Assembly (NCBI GenBank): GCA_023213395.1
Contig: CM041465.1
Location: forward strand, 145,397,741-145,461,740
Source of the DNA: Cycas panzhihuaensis
Lineage: Eukaryota; Cycadophyta
Length of the DNA: 64,000 nucleotides
Direction of reading: 5' to 3'
Shown: positions 52,656 to 64,000 of the stretch, piece by piece
How the letters are laid out: the number at the start of each line of letters is the position of its first letter
Numbering within the stretch: position 1 is the first letter of the stretch
The notes under the pieces: generated by a model
Seen by the model: the letters and a program-made list of their open reading frames with translations, nothing else
The model's database searches: none
What the model was told of the DNA's origin: nothing
Position numbers and translations under genes: made by a program

Positions 52656-55494
52656 TGCGACTAGGTGTGACTGGGTCGCAATTGGAGTACGACCAAGACC
52701 CTAGATCGTAATTATAACAGATGATGTAATTATTGTTAATGTTAACAAATTGTTAGTTCGAAGTTAGTTGGAAGCTAGTTGGGAATTAGTTGGAAGTTAG
52801 TTGGGAAAGGGTTAGGGGGGGAAGACTTTGGATGCATATTGTAGGGAGATGACATGAGAGTGCATTAGGCTTTCCCTCCCTTTTTCCATTGTATCTCTCA
52901 TTGCATATTGAGTTGAAGGTTCTTCAAGTATTGTAGTTCGGGCTTGCGCCCGACCCATATTAGGTCAATGCAGTCCCCTTCTTGGTAATAAAGTCAGGTT
53001 TGCCTCAATCTATTGTGTACATTGTATTTATGCTCCCATGATGGTAATATAAGCATGTTGTCCTCATAATATGATTATTAATTCTCCTGTGTGTTCCCTT
53101 TTTCTTCGAGTTCTGTTTGTGATAAAGGAAGAGCACACATTTTGGCACTATTGCAATGGTTCAAATCATTGGGATTTTATCAAGATTTTCATTTTCGACA
53201 CTCTTTGATATGGCTGGGTGACAGCAGCAGCACATCAATGAGTGAGGATTATGCAAATGGTGAGGCATGAAGGCATGCATCCTTGGGGAAAAGAAACGTT
53301 GTCATTTATACAGGAGATCGAGTATGTCTTTAGTAGAATTGTCTTGCTCCTCAATAAGTTTTTTCAAGCAATTGGATGGCATGTACCATTTTTAGGAGGC
53401 TGTAGGTAAAGCAAATTAGGGAGAATTTCATGGTGACTCTTCTTCTTCATTGAAGATCTGATCTAGTAGCCCGATGATCCAGAGCAGTAAAGAATCTCTG
53501 TTGGAAGAGACTATTAGTTTGAAGGCGGCCCTTCTTAAGTAGACTTAGGCTTTGAAAGTTCAGAAGATTTACTTTATCTACATTGAATCTGAGAAGAGGC
53601 TTTAAGACAAGATTAACAGATGTAATTTGCCTTCTCCCAGTTCAACTCCTAATTTTTTTACAGCCATATGTTTGGTTCTCCCAATTGCACCTGCTTTTGT
53701 TTTGGGTAAATTTGTAGCATAGCCTGCTGAAATTGCATCAAGAAAGTTGTTGAGACAAAGGTGGCTGAGGTAATTATGAATAAGGATGAAAAGATGGAAG
53801 TTCAGTCTAAGGTTGCAGAAGTGGGTGAAAGAAAGAATCCTCAAGAGAACCTATTGACATTAAAGATAAAGACTCCAAAGATACCACTGAGGAACCTGCC
53901 AAAGAGGAACATGTCAAGGAAGAGCCCAAATATGATGAGCTAGAAGCAATCTAGGAGATAAGATAGTTGTAGACAAGACCCAGAATTCTAGCAAATAATA
54001 TTCAAAATTGTAGTAGATTTTAGCAAAAAATATTAACAAATTTACAATAGATAATGCTTGGAACTGTACCAAAATTTCAACAGATGGTGTTGGAACTTCA
54101 GTTTACTTACCAAAAAGACATGAAACTTTCTAGATGCCTCAATTATTTCAATTCTTTTAATATGGCTGGTCTTGAAGAATCAAGAATTAGGACTAGACAA
54201 TGGATTGATGGTAGGAAGTGATTTAAGTATGGTTTGATCAATAGGACATACTTATGCTTTTCCCTTTTTAGGCATCTATTGGGATATGACTTGGCATTTT
54301 ATTGTATATGGCTAAGTTGAATAATATTATTTTAGGTCAAGGCCTAGGCAACCAAACACCTAATATTTTTTTCATCTAGTCACGAATGGGTCATATGTTT
54401 AGTAAGGTTGAAGTGTGATCCAGACACATCAAAATTATTGTAATGATCCAATATTGATTTACAATACAACATATAGTGATTGCAGATGTCAGGCAATATA
54501 GGATAAAAGGGGAACACACTTTCACAGTACAGGTATATAAGGCAATTGTGGGTAAGTTTTTTTTATCTCAAATTTTCTGAGGTTTTTTCTTGTCCACAAT
54601 AGGATTCTGATGGTAGCAATAAGTATAATAATAACTTCCAGCAGCAATGATTGCATAAGCTTTTAGCAATTATAGGGTTGCCCAACAACGGTATACAAAT
54701 CTCAAGAAAGTTAGTCGTGAAGCAGATCAGGACAGACACAATGTCCCAAGATACAACTATCATTTTTAGAAGAAGGCCTGGAACCACTCGCCTGATGGGT
54801 CGAAGTATTTAGCAAAGGAAATGTTCAAAATTCGGTATGGCTAGAAGTGTAGGGAAAGGCAGAGCATTGGCTTCTCAGAGTTATCAAGCAAAAAGAGAAT
54901 TGCGAGAAGAGGAGACCTTGCAAGAGAAAAGAAGAAGACAAGAAGTAGAAGGAAAAGATGAAGACAGAAAAGAATAAAGTAGGTTAGGAAAAAGGAAAAT
55001 AGAAACAGTAGTGCCTATGGATGAGAGCCTAAAAGCCACCCTGAGCTCTAGATTTTAGAACTTGATGAAAGTGAAACTGAAGGCAAAATTGGAGAAAACT
55101 ATTTTAGGAGATTATCGACCGACTTAATCAACAACTTGCATTCCACAGACTTGAAGATAGATGAAGATTCAAAGCGATGCATGGAACTTTGAGAGGATCT
55201 CATACCAAGTTTGAATCAGAAACTCACTCAACTACATTCAAGAGAACTACCGACTTTGCCCCAGTTAAATGCATTAAGTGATGCAGTGCGACTGGGCAAG
55301 ACAAGGACAAGTTTGGGAAAATTTTCAAAATTTGGGTAGATGGGGGATAGGAAAATGTTGAAATTTGACAAATGAGTGAGATCACTCGTTAAATCCGTCC
55401 CAGGAGAGATGTGTGCAGGAGAAAGAAACACATAATTTTGAAAGGAATTTTGGTAGAAGTCAATCGTACCAAGTGCGACTAGGTGCAACAAGAG
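52656..55494. other. Unidentified repeats and coding-like debris
   Basis: 52610-52700 carries repeated GTGCGACCAGGTG-like units; 52740-52800 carries repeated GTTAGTTGGAAG-like units; a polyadenylation-like AATAAAG lies near 52986. From 53200 to 55400 short plus-strand fragments look protein-like (SKESLLEETISLKAALL at about 53490, EEPAKEEHVKEEPKYDELEA at about 53895, SYQAKRELREEETLQEKRRR at about 54870) but belong to no family I can name. 55408-55494 repeats the F leader end (52545-52640) in the same orientation. Confidence 0.4.
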
Positions 55495-55900
55495 TGAAGC
55501 GACCCTATCTTAAGTCTAGTCGACTCCTATACAAGGTTGTGGCCGACTTCTATTATTCCAATTGGTGTGCCTATAAATAAAGACGCTTGGGGGTCATTTG
55601 ATCATCATCATGTGTAGGTTTTCCTCTCCAATTTTCGCCTTTGGCAAGTGTAGAATTTCAGCCTTAGGGTTGCATTTTCTGAGGAGGATTCCCGCCTCGA
55701 AGGGCTTGGCAAACTTTACAGGTGTATTGGTACATTTTCGATCATCTATTTGTATTTTGATCGCAATTTGATCTTAATTTCAGCAGTTGTACTTTGATTT
55801 ATATTTGTTATACATTTGATCAAGATATTTTCATACAAGGAAATTGCTATTTGAGTTTTGTTTTCTGTAAATTGGCTATTTTGGTGACAGAATCACTACA
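55495..55900 (+). repeat. 5' LTR of chromovirus E2
   Basis: It starts TGAAGCGACCCTATC, has TATA box TATAAATAA at 55572-55580 and ends ATCACTACA, followed by AG and TGGTATCAAGGC. Confidence 0.88.
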
Positions 55901-56019
55901 AGTGGTATCAAGGCTTCGTTTTGAAGTGGGAATTTTTCCCAAAGGAAAGGAAATTTTGACCCACCCTCCCACCCGAGAAAGATAGAAAAAAACGAAACAG
56001 AATTGAGATCCAGGAAAAT

Positions 56020-57047
56020 CAGAATGCCGAATAGAATGCTAAGATCCTAAGAGTCTGAGGAACAACTCACAGAAAACATGACAACAGTCATGCAAGAATT
56101 GATACAGCAGATCAAAACCTCAACAGAAGATTAGAAAGACAAGAAATAATCCAGCCGAAAGTAGAACAAAGTCAGGATTTGGATCAAGATATAGACCAAG
56201 CAAACCAGGAAGGCAAATTCAAAGAAGCATTTGTTTTTCAACGAAGAAACATGAGACCACAAGGAATCCCACGAACACAAAGATTGCATTGGGGAAATTT
56301 GATCCTGAAAAAATGCGGGACATAAGAGCTTGGCTACTTTAGATGGAAACCTACTTTGCAGTTAACCAAACGCCAGAGATAGAAATGGTTCCTATCGCCT
56401 CCTTACACCTATATGGACGAGCCCTAAATTGGTATTATTGGTGGAAATAGATGATAGGATCACATCCGCAGGAATGGAGAAACTTTAGAGCAGCAATTAT
56501 CAATCAACACGAAGATTCGTGGCCCATGGATTACTTCGCTCAACTAACAAGACTACAGCAAATGGGGTCAGTTCAAGAATATACCGAACAATTCTAGATG
56601 CTACAATGCATGATCACATCAACTATCCCTATGGAAAGCCTCAAGGAAACATACATAAGTGGTCTCAAGGTGCCGATAAGATTCTGTGTGCAAGCACAAC
56701 AACATGGAGCACTGGAAGAAATTATAAAACATGCCAGGTGCGTTGAAGCTGAACTCAAAGAAAGTCAACCAACTTTTGTGCACAGAACAGAGATGGCACC
56801 ACCGTCCACCAGAAACTGGAACAGATCAGGAGTCAAAGCTGATGCTTCTCTCGCAATCAAAAGTACAACAAAAAACCCTACACGTGAGAAACACATAAGG
56901 AGTGGCACATGCTTTAAATGCAAAGGAAAATGGAATAGGAAACACCAATGCCCAGGTAAGAAGGTATTCATGTTAAATAACGAAGAACTAGATATACCAG
57001 AACAAACAGAAGAAGAAGCAATACAAGAGCAGGAAGACGACAATTAA
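56020..57047 (+). pseudogene. Gag of chromovirus E2
   Basis: Decayed start, then two overlapping frames cover the capsid; the 56598-57047 frame (149 codons) reads CMITSTIPMESLKETYISGL, LEEIIKHARCVEAELKE, the zinc knuckle CFKCKGKWNRKHQC (one residue pattern CX2CX4... with His and Cys present) and an acidic tail. A stop after EDDN precedes the protease region. Confidence 0.82.
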
Positions 57048-57821
57048 CAAGCTGAAGTCGAGCTAGATGAATTACTGGAAATCGCCACCAAGAATGTTCA
57101 AATCTCCTTGCAAGCCATAACAAGATAGAATACGGCACCCCAAACCTTACGATTTGAAGGGATGTTGAAAGGTGCCCCAATAATGGTACTAGTGGATAGC
57201 GGAACTACCCATAACTTCATCAACAAACCAACAGCACAAAAGCTAGGAATAAAGGTGGAACCGTTGAAGACCCTCCAAGTCTCAATTGCCAACGGGAAGA
57301 TGGCACCCTGTGGAGGATTCTGCAGAAATATCAACTTGAAAATTGGTGAGTACCCCTTGAATTCCAACATGTTCGCAATGCAGATAGGAGGAGTTGACGT
57401 GGTCTTAGGTGTACAGTGGCTACAGACCTTAGGGAATATAGTCACCAACCATATGACTAGAGTCATGTGCTTCCGAATAAACAGAACAAAATACATACTA
57501 CGTGGACCCAAAAATCCACCTACACAGCTAGTATCAACTCATAGAATGGAAAAAAATATATGGAAAAAGGCACCGACATACATAGTATCATGCCACAAAA
57601 TCGAAATCCAAGAAATTCCTACAGATATCCAAAACATTTTGAACGACTACAAGCAAGTATTCGAAGAACCAAAAGGATTACCTCCAACAAAAGAGACCCA
57701 ACATGCGATTGACTTAATTCCAAGAGCCGTGCCAATAAACATAAGGCCATACAGGCACCCATACAACATAAGAAAAGAGATCGAGAGCATAACAAGGGAA
57801 TTACTCGCACAAGGTCATATA
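57048..57821 (+). pseudogene. Protease and start of reverse transcriptase of chromovirus E2
   Basis: The open frame from 57162 has MVLVDSGTTHNFINKPTAQK (D-S-G-T active site), [47 protein letters not shown] and LLAQGHI, where the A3 LTR begins. The protease appears intact in this copy. Confidence 0.85.
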
Positions 57822-58374
57822 TGTTAAACCTTATGTTTACATGTTAAGATAATGTACTTTTATTTTCATGTAATATGTGTACTTTTTACTTTAGGGGTGA
57901 CTTATCACTTAAGTGATAAAGTGCACACCCACATTCTTTCTAGTGACACAACGTTGTCACTAAAGGGTCAAATGGACCCTCATGCATTTTTGCTCACATG
58001 AGAGCCCAAAAGGACACATGTCCAACATGCAAGGCATGTATCTTGGATGTTTGATACTTGTCAAACATCCAAGGCCCTATGTCTCTCATTTCACTCTATA
58101 TAATGAGACCTCTTCTCATTGTCTCATAACAGAGTTGGAGCTGTATTGTTATGTTGTCAGTTTGCTAATCAAACTGTTCATTCTTTGGAGGTTGGACCAA
58201 TTCCAACTCCACATATTGGGTATCATTTTCTCTTGCTCCTTCATTCATGTTTTGTCTCTTTGCTTTCTCTTTACCTTGAGATTATTATACTAGTTTGTAT
58301 TTGTGCAACTAGAACTAGAGCGATCCTAGTTTCTAGATCTTGGAACTGTCGAGACCATCTAGCATCTTTTCACA
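57822..58374 (+). repeat. 5' LTR of copia A3
   Basis: It is 553 bp, TGTTAAACCTTATG to TTTTCACA. Palindrome TTATCACTTAAGTGATAA at 57902-57919; TATA box TATATAA at 58097-58103. Confidence 0.87.
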
Positions 58375-58376
58375 TT

Positions 58377-58388
58377 TGGTATCAGAAC
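58377..58388 (+). promoter_or_regulatory. Primer binding site of copia A3 (initiator tRNA-Met)
   Basis: TGGTATCAGAAC, 2 nt after the LTR; one base differs from the perfect initiator Met site. Confidence 0.85.
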
Positions 58389-61070
58389 AAGAGGAGACTA
58401 GCGCCCTCTGTTCTGTTTTGCAGTTGCTCAAGGAGATTTGGAGAAAGCCTACAAACACTTGGTGACGACCTTCACACTCCGAAGGCGATCCAAGGTCTGT
58501 TTGAAGATTTTTTTTGTAGGTTCAAGCTTTTGGAGATACATTTGCAGGCTGGAGCAAGTACATTTCAAATCTGAATTTTTTTTTTCAAACAAAGGGCCTG
58601 TTGGGTGCAGCACAAATTGCTGTCACAAATAGTGATTTTTTCTTAATTTTTTTTTTTCTTCAAGAAAAAATTAATTTTTTACAAAAAAAAAAGGGGCAAA
58701 TCTGAGTTATTAAATAGTTTGTGATTATAAATTAGTCTTGTAATCATTCTCTATGGCTTGTAATTGACATGCAACCAGTTTGCATCAGTTATCCCTAAGA
58801 TCTGAGTAGATTTGCTATCATTTCTTATGATTTTTTCATTTAAAATCTGCCTTTTAGCTTGTTAATTCTCATAAAGCGGTCTTTGATCGGGTTTAGCGAA
58901 GAGAATCATCTTTTGACAACATATATTTTTCAATACAAAGCTCTCTGCAGTGTCTAGTCCAGTTTCCAGCTATTTTTAGCTCTCAAACCCCTGTGGAAAA
59001 GCTCAAATCTTCAGTGCAGGTTTTGTTACAGTGATTTTCTCACGTCAAGAAAGTCTCTGCCCTACGTTGGTCTCACGGAGTGAATTCGGTGGCCATGCAA
59101 CACCCGAACAGTCCGTACGGCTCTATTCTGCATCTATGGCCTGTGCGCCCTTCTCCAACGTACATATGCACCGTTCTTCCTCTGTGATTGATCTCAAGTC
59201 CCAAAATTTTAGAGGTGCCTTTGTATCACTAGTACGACCCCGCATATCAAATTTGGGAGCGATCTGATCAATAAAATAAGAGATATCAATCTCTAAGCGT
59301 ACACAAAGTCGTGCAGCTACCGTCACTCCATTCGACTGCCATTTTCTCTGCATGCATCAAATACATAGCAAGTGACTACTTAAAATTATCGTATCAACAT
59401 TTGAAAGCCAAATCTGGTCTTAGTTTTTCAATTCGATTGTTCATTTCTGAGAAAAATCGATCTGAACATTTTTTTTTCGCCACCGCAGGTCCGCGGAAAT
59501 CGATTTTTCAAAAAATTTTGATTTCTTAACTTTTCATTATAACTTTAGGTTATAAAAATTAGAATATTCATGAGAATATTCTTTTTTTAATTTATCTCAT
59601 TTCCTAAAGTTTACACTTAAATCTCTTATTTAAGTCATTTAAATTAGCAAAAATCACTATTTAACCCAAAATCAAAAGGGTATTTAATGATTTTTAATTT
59701 TCTGACTTTATTTAAGAACAAATCAAGTCTCTTTCAAGTATTTTATACATTAAAAGTGATTTTTCTTCTCTTACTAAGTCAAATTTTTAAATCAAGGCAC
59801 TTTGCATAGTGACCTTAGCTTAAATTTATTAAGAGAAAAATCACTTTTTTTGTATTTTTGACGCTAAAAATCTTTTAAGTATTGAGTGATTTCATTAAAT
59901 CACCAATACTAACTTGAACTCACTTATTTAGAGACTCAAAAACACTTTTGCTTTAATGTTTTAAAAGGCTCCCTGCGAGGTGTCCTTAGTGGTCAAGTTG
60001 CAAAAAAAATTTCAAATTTTAGCCTATGTTTTGACTCTTAAAAGTTTTAACACTTAGTTATTTTTTGAACAAGTGTTAATTGACTTTAAGAGAAGTGATT
60101 TCAAGTGTTTTTATATCAAAAAGTGATATTTATCACTAATTTTTAAACACTTTTAAGGCACCTTGCATGGTGACCTAATACCCTTAGTCTCAAAGAGGGT
60201 TCAAAACACTTGGTACTTAATAAAAATCACTTTTCGTTTGATTGTTGGCACTAATTTAAAGTCCCAACACTTGGTGCTTGATGTCCATTTTCATGCAAGT
60301 GGTTCTCTTACCTTCACTTTTTCAACATTAAAAGGAACCCACTTGTATCTTCATCACAAGTTTTGCATTACTTCTTTCAGTACTTAAGCTCTTTTTCAAA
60401 AAGTACTTTGCAAAACTTATTGTAATCAAGCATTTGGTTTCTTACTTGGATCAACAAAGCACTATATTTTTCATTAAAGTGCTCATTGTAAAAACACTGC
60501 TAGTGTTCATATTGATGTACTTACATTGCTTCCTCCCGAAGCCACTTTTTATTGTAAAGCTTAATCAAAGCATTTTCATAAGTACATTTTCCAAGCAAAA
60601 AGAAATCTAAGTTCACTTTAAAATCTGCTAAAAAGTGACTTAAAATCTTGTTGGAGAGGCCCGAAAAAGGTTCAAACCTTGCCTCTAAATTAACCTTAAG
60701 CTTGGTGCATTCCCTAGAGGACCAACCGACTGCATTTGGCCAAGGCACAACAATTAAGGTTGCTTGAGGGAAAGGAGGTTCGAAAAGCGTGTTATTGGGG
60801 CTGTGAATCCCAGGGAAAGCATGGTACGTCCATGCAGATCAACCCTACCTGCCTTGTCCTAGATTTAACTTGGGCAACTATTGGATCTCTTCTATAGATC
60901 AGAGTTGGACCAACTCCATAGCCTAGTCCTCCACCCCTCATCATTCCATTTAGTTGTTGGATCTTCTAGTAAGATCAGGACTGTTGGTTTCATTAGAAGG
61001 TGGAACTTAAGCAACGAAAGCTTTGAGTTTCCAGGTTATCTGCTAGCTTCAAGCTTTTATAAACTGCAAC
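58389..61070 (+). other. Long leader of copia A3, no gene
   Basis: About 2.7 kb without a long frame. A GC-richer island lies at about 59030-59350. Three copies of a conserved motif occur at 59794, 59965 and 60155 (for example AAGGCACCTTGCATGGTGAC), spaced 171 and 190 bp. Hairpin GATCTTCTAGTAAGATC at 60960-60976. Confidence 0.7.
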
Positions 61071-62090
61071 ATGGCTGCCATAAACATGCTAAATGCATGC
61101 ACCATTCGGTTAACAGGACAAGATAATTATCAAGAATGGAAGAGAGTCACTCAGAACTTGCTAATCATGAACGAATTTTGGAGTTATGTTTCTGAGAGAT
61201 TACCTCGACCAGCACCTGTTATCAATGGCAATGTTACTGTGGAACATGATGATGCTTTACTTGCTGCTTGGAAAGCCAAAGATGAAATCGCTTTGGCATT
61301 CCTTCACATGATTGTTGATGTGCATGTACATCAGAATATTGCTTGTGCTAAAACTTCTAAGGAAGCTTGGGACACTTTGTCCTCATTGTATGAAAGGCGA
61401 GATCAAGCTCGCATTTTAATGGTTGAGCCAAAATTGTATTCTGTTAAGTTTGTCAAGCCCATGTCGGCTTTTCTTTCCTCCATCAATGAGGTATGTAATG
61501 AACTGAATACACTTAGTAGTCCAGCTACAAGGGATGAATTAATCACATCCATCACCAAAGCCTTACCCAAGGACTACAATGGCTTCATTTTGTCTACTAC
61601 AAGAGATGGTTCTCTCAAAACTATGACATTCAACGAATTTGAAAGTCTGCTACTTCAAGAAGAACAAATCTACACTAAGGCTAATGAGGAGGAACCATCT
61701 ACATCAGGTGCATTCACGGCCAATTCAAAGGCCAAACAGCAACCCAAACCTGCACTCTCAAAGCAATTTGGGAACATGAACATTGAGTCTTTAAGGACCA
61801 ATGTTGTATGTCATTATTGTGGCAAACCTGGCCACATAGCACCGATTGTCGAAAAAGCAAGCGATCTACGCCCAGTGATGGCGACCACGTCATTCGAATC
61901 AAGAATGCCAGCAGCCCACGTCAAGAGGTACCAATGGTTTCAAGAAGAACAATGAAGAGAGAGCAACCCCTCGACCAAATCGAGGTGCCTATCGAGGAGG
62001 TCAAAGAGGAAGGGTGGTTTCAGAGGTGGCAATCAACGCCACTCTAATCAGTTTGCAGATGAAGACAAACTGTTTTGTGCATATCAGACA
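61071..62090 (+). pseudogene. Gag of copia A3
   Basis: ATG 61071 starts MAAINMLNACTIRLTGQDNY. A 294-codon open frame covers the full copia gag: EWKRVTQNLLIMNEFWSYV, WKAKDEIALAFLHMIV, SKEAWDTLSSLYERRDQARI, ALPKDYNGFILSTTRDGSLK and the zinc knuckle start CHYCGKPGHIA. A frameshift inside the knuckle diverts the frame (IVEKAS in place of D-C-x-K), and it ends at 61953. The next frame (61808-62047) carries the continuation. Confidence 0.9.
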
Positions 62091-63149
62091 TCCAAGGTTG
62101 ATGAAACTTGGATTATTGATTCTGGAGCTTCACAACACATGACTGGAAGTGAAGAGCTCCTCACTAACATCAAGGAAGGCAAAGGTCAATCAGTGACCTT
62201 TGAGAATAATCAATCTGTCAAAATCTCAGGAGTAGGCACAATAACTCCATTTTCTTCTTCATCAAATCCTTCCTCCACATTTTTCGATGGCAATGCCTAT
62301 TTAATACCTTCAATGGACAAAAATTTACTATCTGTTAGCTAGTTGGACAAGCAACAGATGAGTGTATTGTTCCAAAACGGGAAATGTATAATCAGTGACA
62401 AAGAAGACCAAGTAGTAGCTGTTGGCTATGAGGATCAAGGCCTCTACAAGTTGGATGCAAATAATATAAGACTTGATTCTGCTTACTCTGGTTCCATTGT
62501 CACACCTTACTTGTCTAAGATGCAACTTTAGCATCAACGTCTAGGCCACTTGAGCTTAGACAATTTGAGGCAGATGATCAACAAGAACATGGTACATGGG
62601 CTTCCTAAGATTTATGGAACGAAATGTCTTTGCGAAGCGTGCATTATGGGAACTCAGCATCGCTTGCCTTTCCCTAAAGGCAAAGCCTGGTGTGCATCAC
62701 ATCCTCTGCAGCTAGTACATTCGGATTTGTGTGGACCTATGTCCACATCATCTTTTGGAGGAGCTTTGTATTACATCTCCTTCATTGATGACTTCTCTCA
62801 CAAAGTTTGGGTCTATTTCATCAAACACAAATCTGAAGCATTTTCCAAGTTCAAAGAATTCAAGCTTGAAGTGGAAAATGAGTCTAGCCATTCAATCAAA
62901 ACATTCAGGACAGACAATGGAGGTGAATTTACATCAAATGAATTCACACAATACTGCAAGGATAATGGCATTCAGAGACAACTGACGATACCTCACACTC
63001 CTCAACAAAATGGAGTCTCTAAACGGATGTACAGAACTTTGGCCAATAAAGCCAAAGCTATGATGCATGCACAAGGACTCACTCGAGCTTCTTCAAGCGT
63101 ACATTTCACACAGCTGCCTATGTGGCCAATCGCAGTCCTACTACAGTAG
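62091..63149 (+). pseudogene. Protease and integrase of copia A3
   Basis: TWIIDSGASQHMTGSEELL (intact D-S-G-A protease site), FDGNAYLIPSMDKNLLSVS, a stop at 62340, then LDKQQMSVLFQNGKCIISD, a stop at 62529, HQRLGHLSLDNLRQM, CLCEACIMGTQHRLPF (zinc-type C-x2-C), HSDLCGPMST, FIDDFSHKVWVYFIKHKSEA, RTDNGGEFTSNEF and HTPQQNGVSKRMYRTLANKA. In the last motif the usual V-A/V-E-R reads VSKR, so the catalytic Glu is replaced by Lys. A frameshift near 63090 ends the frame. Confidence 0.88.
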
Positions 63150-64000
63150 CCACCAACATGACACCCGATGAGGCATGGTCTGGCAAAAAGCCTACTTTCA
63201 TCCATTTGAGGACTTTTGGGTGCACTGCTTATATGCACATTCTCGATCAGCAAAGGAAGAAATTAGACAAACATAGTCTAAAATGCATCTTTGTAGGGTA
63301 TGCCATTCACAGCAAAGCCTACAAGTTGTATGATCCTATAGGGAAGAAAATGCATCTCTCAAGAGATGTCATCTTTGCTGAAGAAGATCACAAGGAGGTG
63401 CAAACACCATCCATGCAACCTCCCATTGACAAAGGCAAGAAGATTGTTGAGGCCTTCCTTCCCTCTCAATCCTCTACACCATGTTCATCATCTGCACCAG
63501 TTGGACCGTCTACTTCAACTGAATTTGCTCCACTTGATCCAAGCACATCTTCTGTTGACCAACCACTTACACTAGAAGATCTTGAGGTTCAAGTAACTTC
63601 AATTCAAAAATTACCCAAATGGTACACACAAACAGTTCAGGACGGTCACATCATTGAAGGAAAACGTCCATCTAAATATCGGCAGCAAACCAATTATGCA
63701 CTTATGGCTGAAGTGCTTTGTGTTGATGAGCCTTCCACTTTTGAGGAGGCTTCTAAAAATGAAAATTAGAAGGTTGCCATGGATGAAGAAATCCATTCTA
63801 TTGAAAAGAATGGTACTTGGAATTTGGTTGAATTGCCTAAACACAAGCGAGCAATCGGTTGCAAATGGGTCTACAAGACCAAATTCCATTCTGATGGTTC
63901 ACTTAAAAGGCAGAAGGCTCGCCTTGTAGCAAAAGGATTTAAATAAAAAGAAGGCATAGACTATGAAGAAACTTTTGCACCAGTGGCGAATATGAACACT
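63122..64000 (+). pseudogene. Integrase end and start of reverse transcriptase of copia A3 (cut by window edge)
   Basis: The 215-codon frame: ANRSPTTVATNMTPDEAW, LRTFGCTAYMHILDQQRK, LKCIFVGYAIHSKAYKLYD, LSRDVIFAEEDHKEV, a Ser/Pro-rich linker, KLPKWYTQTVQDGHIIEGK and NYALMAEVLCVDEPSTFEEA, then a stop at 63767. Reverse transcriptase continues MDEEIHSIEKNGTWNLVELP, IGCKWVYKTKFHSDGSLK, ARLVAKGFK, a stop, IDYEETFAPVANMNT and the window end. Confidence 0.88.

Larger units (their letters stand above)
55495..57821 (+). mobile_element. Chromovirus E2, truncated by copia A3
   Basis: A second copy of family E: 5' LTR 55495-55900, primer site region, gag, protease and the start of reverse transcriptase. 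It is cut at codon LLAQGHI (57821) by the LTR of A3. Its 5' LTR lacks a stretch of about 40-60 bp present in E. Its frames are cleaner than those of E in the gag-protease region. Confidence 0.88.
57822..64000 (+). mobile_element. Copia A3, runs off the window
   Basis: LTR, primer site, 2.7-kb leader, gag, protease, integrase and the start of reverse transcriptase. The 5' flank is ATATA (57817-57821); its TSD partner would lie beyond the window. The coding region is less decayed than A1 and A2, with a few stops and frameshifts. Confidence 0.9.

Noticed and set aside
1-64000. CRISPR arrays, bacterial operons, rRNA or tRNA genes
   Set aside because: There are no spaced direct repeats of CRISPR type, no bacterial gene organisation and no cloverleaf or rRNA segments. 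All tRNA-like matches are retrotransposon primer sites of about 12 nt.

Overview
This window is plant nuclear DNA and is almost entirely long terminal repeat (LTR) retrotransposon sequence. It is AT-rich, most retroelement reading frames are broken, primer binding sites match plant initiator tRNA-Met, and the one host gene seen is the plant phosphoinositide phosphatase SAC9, split by very long introns. Long introns full of old nested retrotransposons suit a large plant genome such as a conifer. That is an inference; nothing here identifies the species.

Left block, 1-37427: a nested cluster, resolved from LTR ends, 5-bp target site duplications (TSDs) and the exact resumption of interrupted reading frames. 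The oldest layer is a copia element, called A1 here, whose pieces lie at 836-1544, 7925-11690, 32911-33031 and 36818-37427. Inserted into A1 are: B, a gypsy derivative without reverse transcriptase (1545-7919, TSD CCATC); E, a gypsy chromovirus (11691-32910); and I, a gag-only non-autonomous element (33032-36812, TSD AGGAC). The 5' LTR of E is split by copia C (11720-27438, TSD CCCGG/ACCGG). The 5' LTR of C is split by copia D (minus strand, 11849-15630, TSD ACTTT). The leader of C is split by copia G (18539-23746, TSD CTTAA). The 3' LTR of I is split by a solo LTR, K (35953-36596, TSD GGATA). LTR divergence counted by eye agrees with the nesting: about 8% for B and E, about 3% for C and G, about 1% for D.

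Middle block, 37428-50446: two exons of a minus-strand SAC9 homologue (46156-46620 and 38427-39275) joined by a complete 6,880-bp intron. That intron contains an LTR (H), a 5' part of another copia element (A2) and a hAT transposase remnant. The neighbouring introns run out of recognisable host sequence on both sides, so the nested cluster may itself lie in a SAC9 intron.

Right block, 50447-64000: a decayed minus-strand copia (F), a stretch of unidentified coding-like debris, a second copy of chromovirus E (E2) cut at 57821 by a third copia of the A lineage (A3), and A3 itself, which runs off the window inside its reverse transcriptase region.

No new enzymatic system was found. The most unusual signals are: repeated conserved motifs and GC-rich islands in the unusually long (2.4-2.7 kb) leaders of the A/C copia lineage; palindromes recurring near the start of their LTRs; two structurally distinct non-autonomous gypsy-type elements; and a recently moved copia that has no gag.
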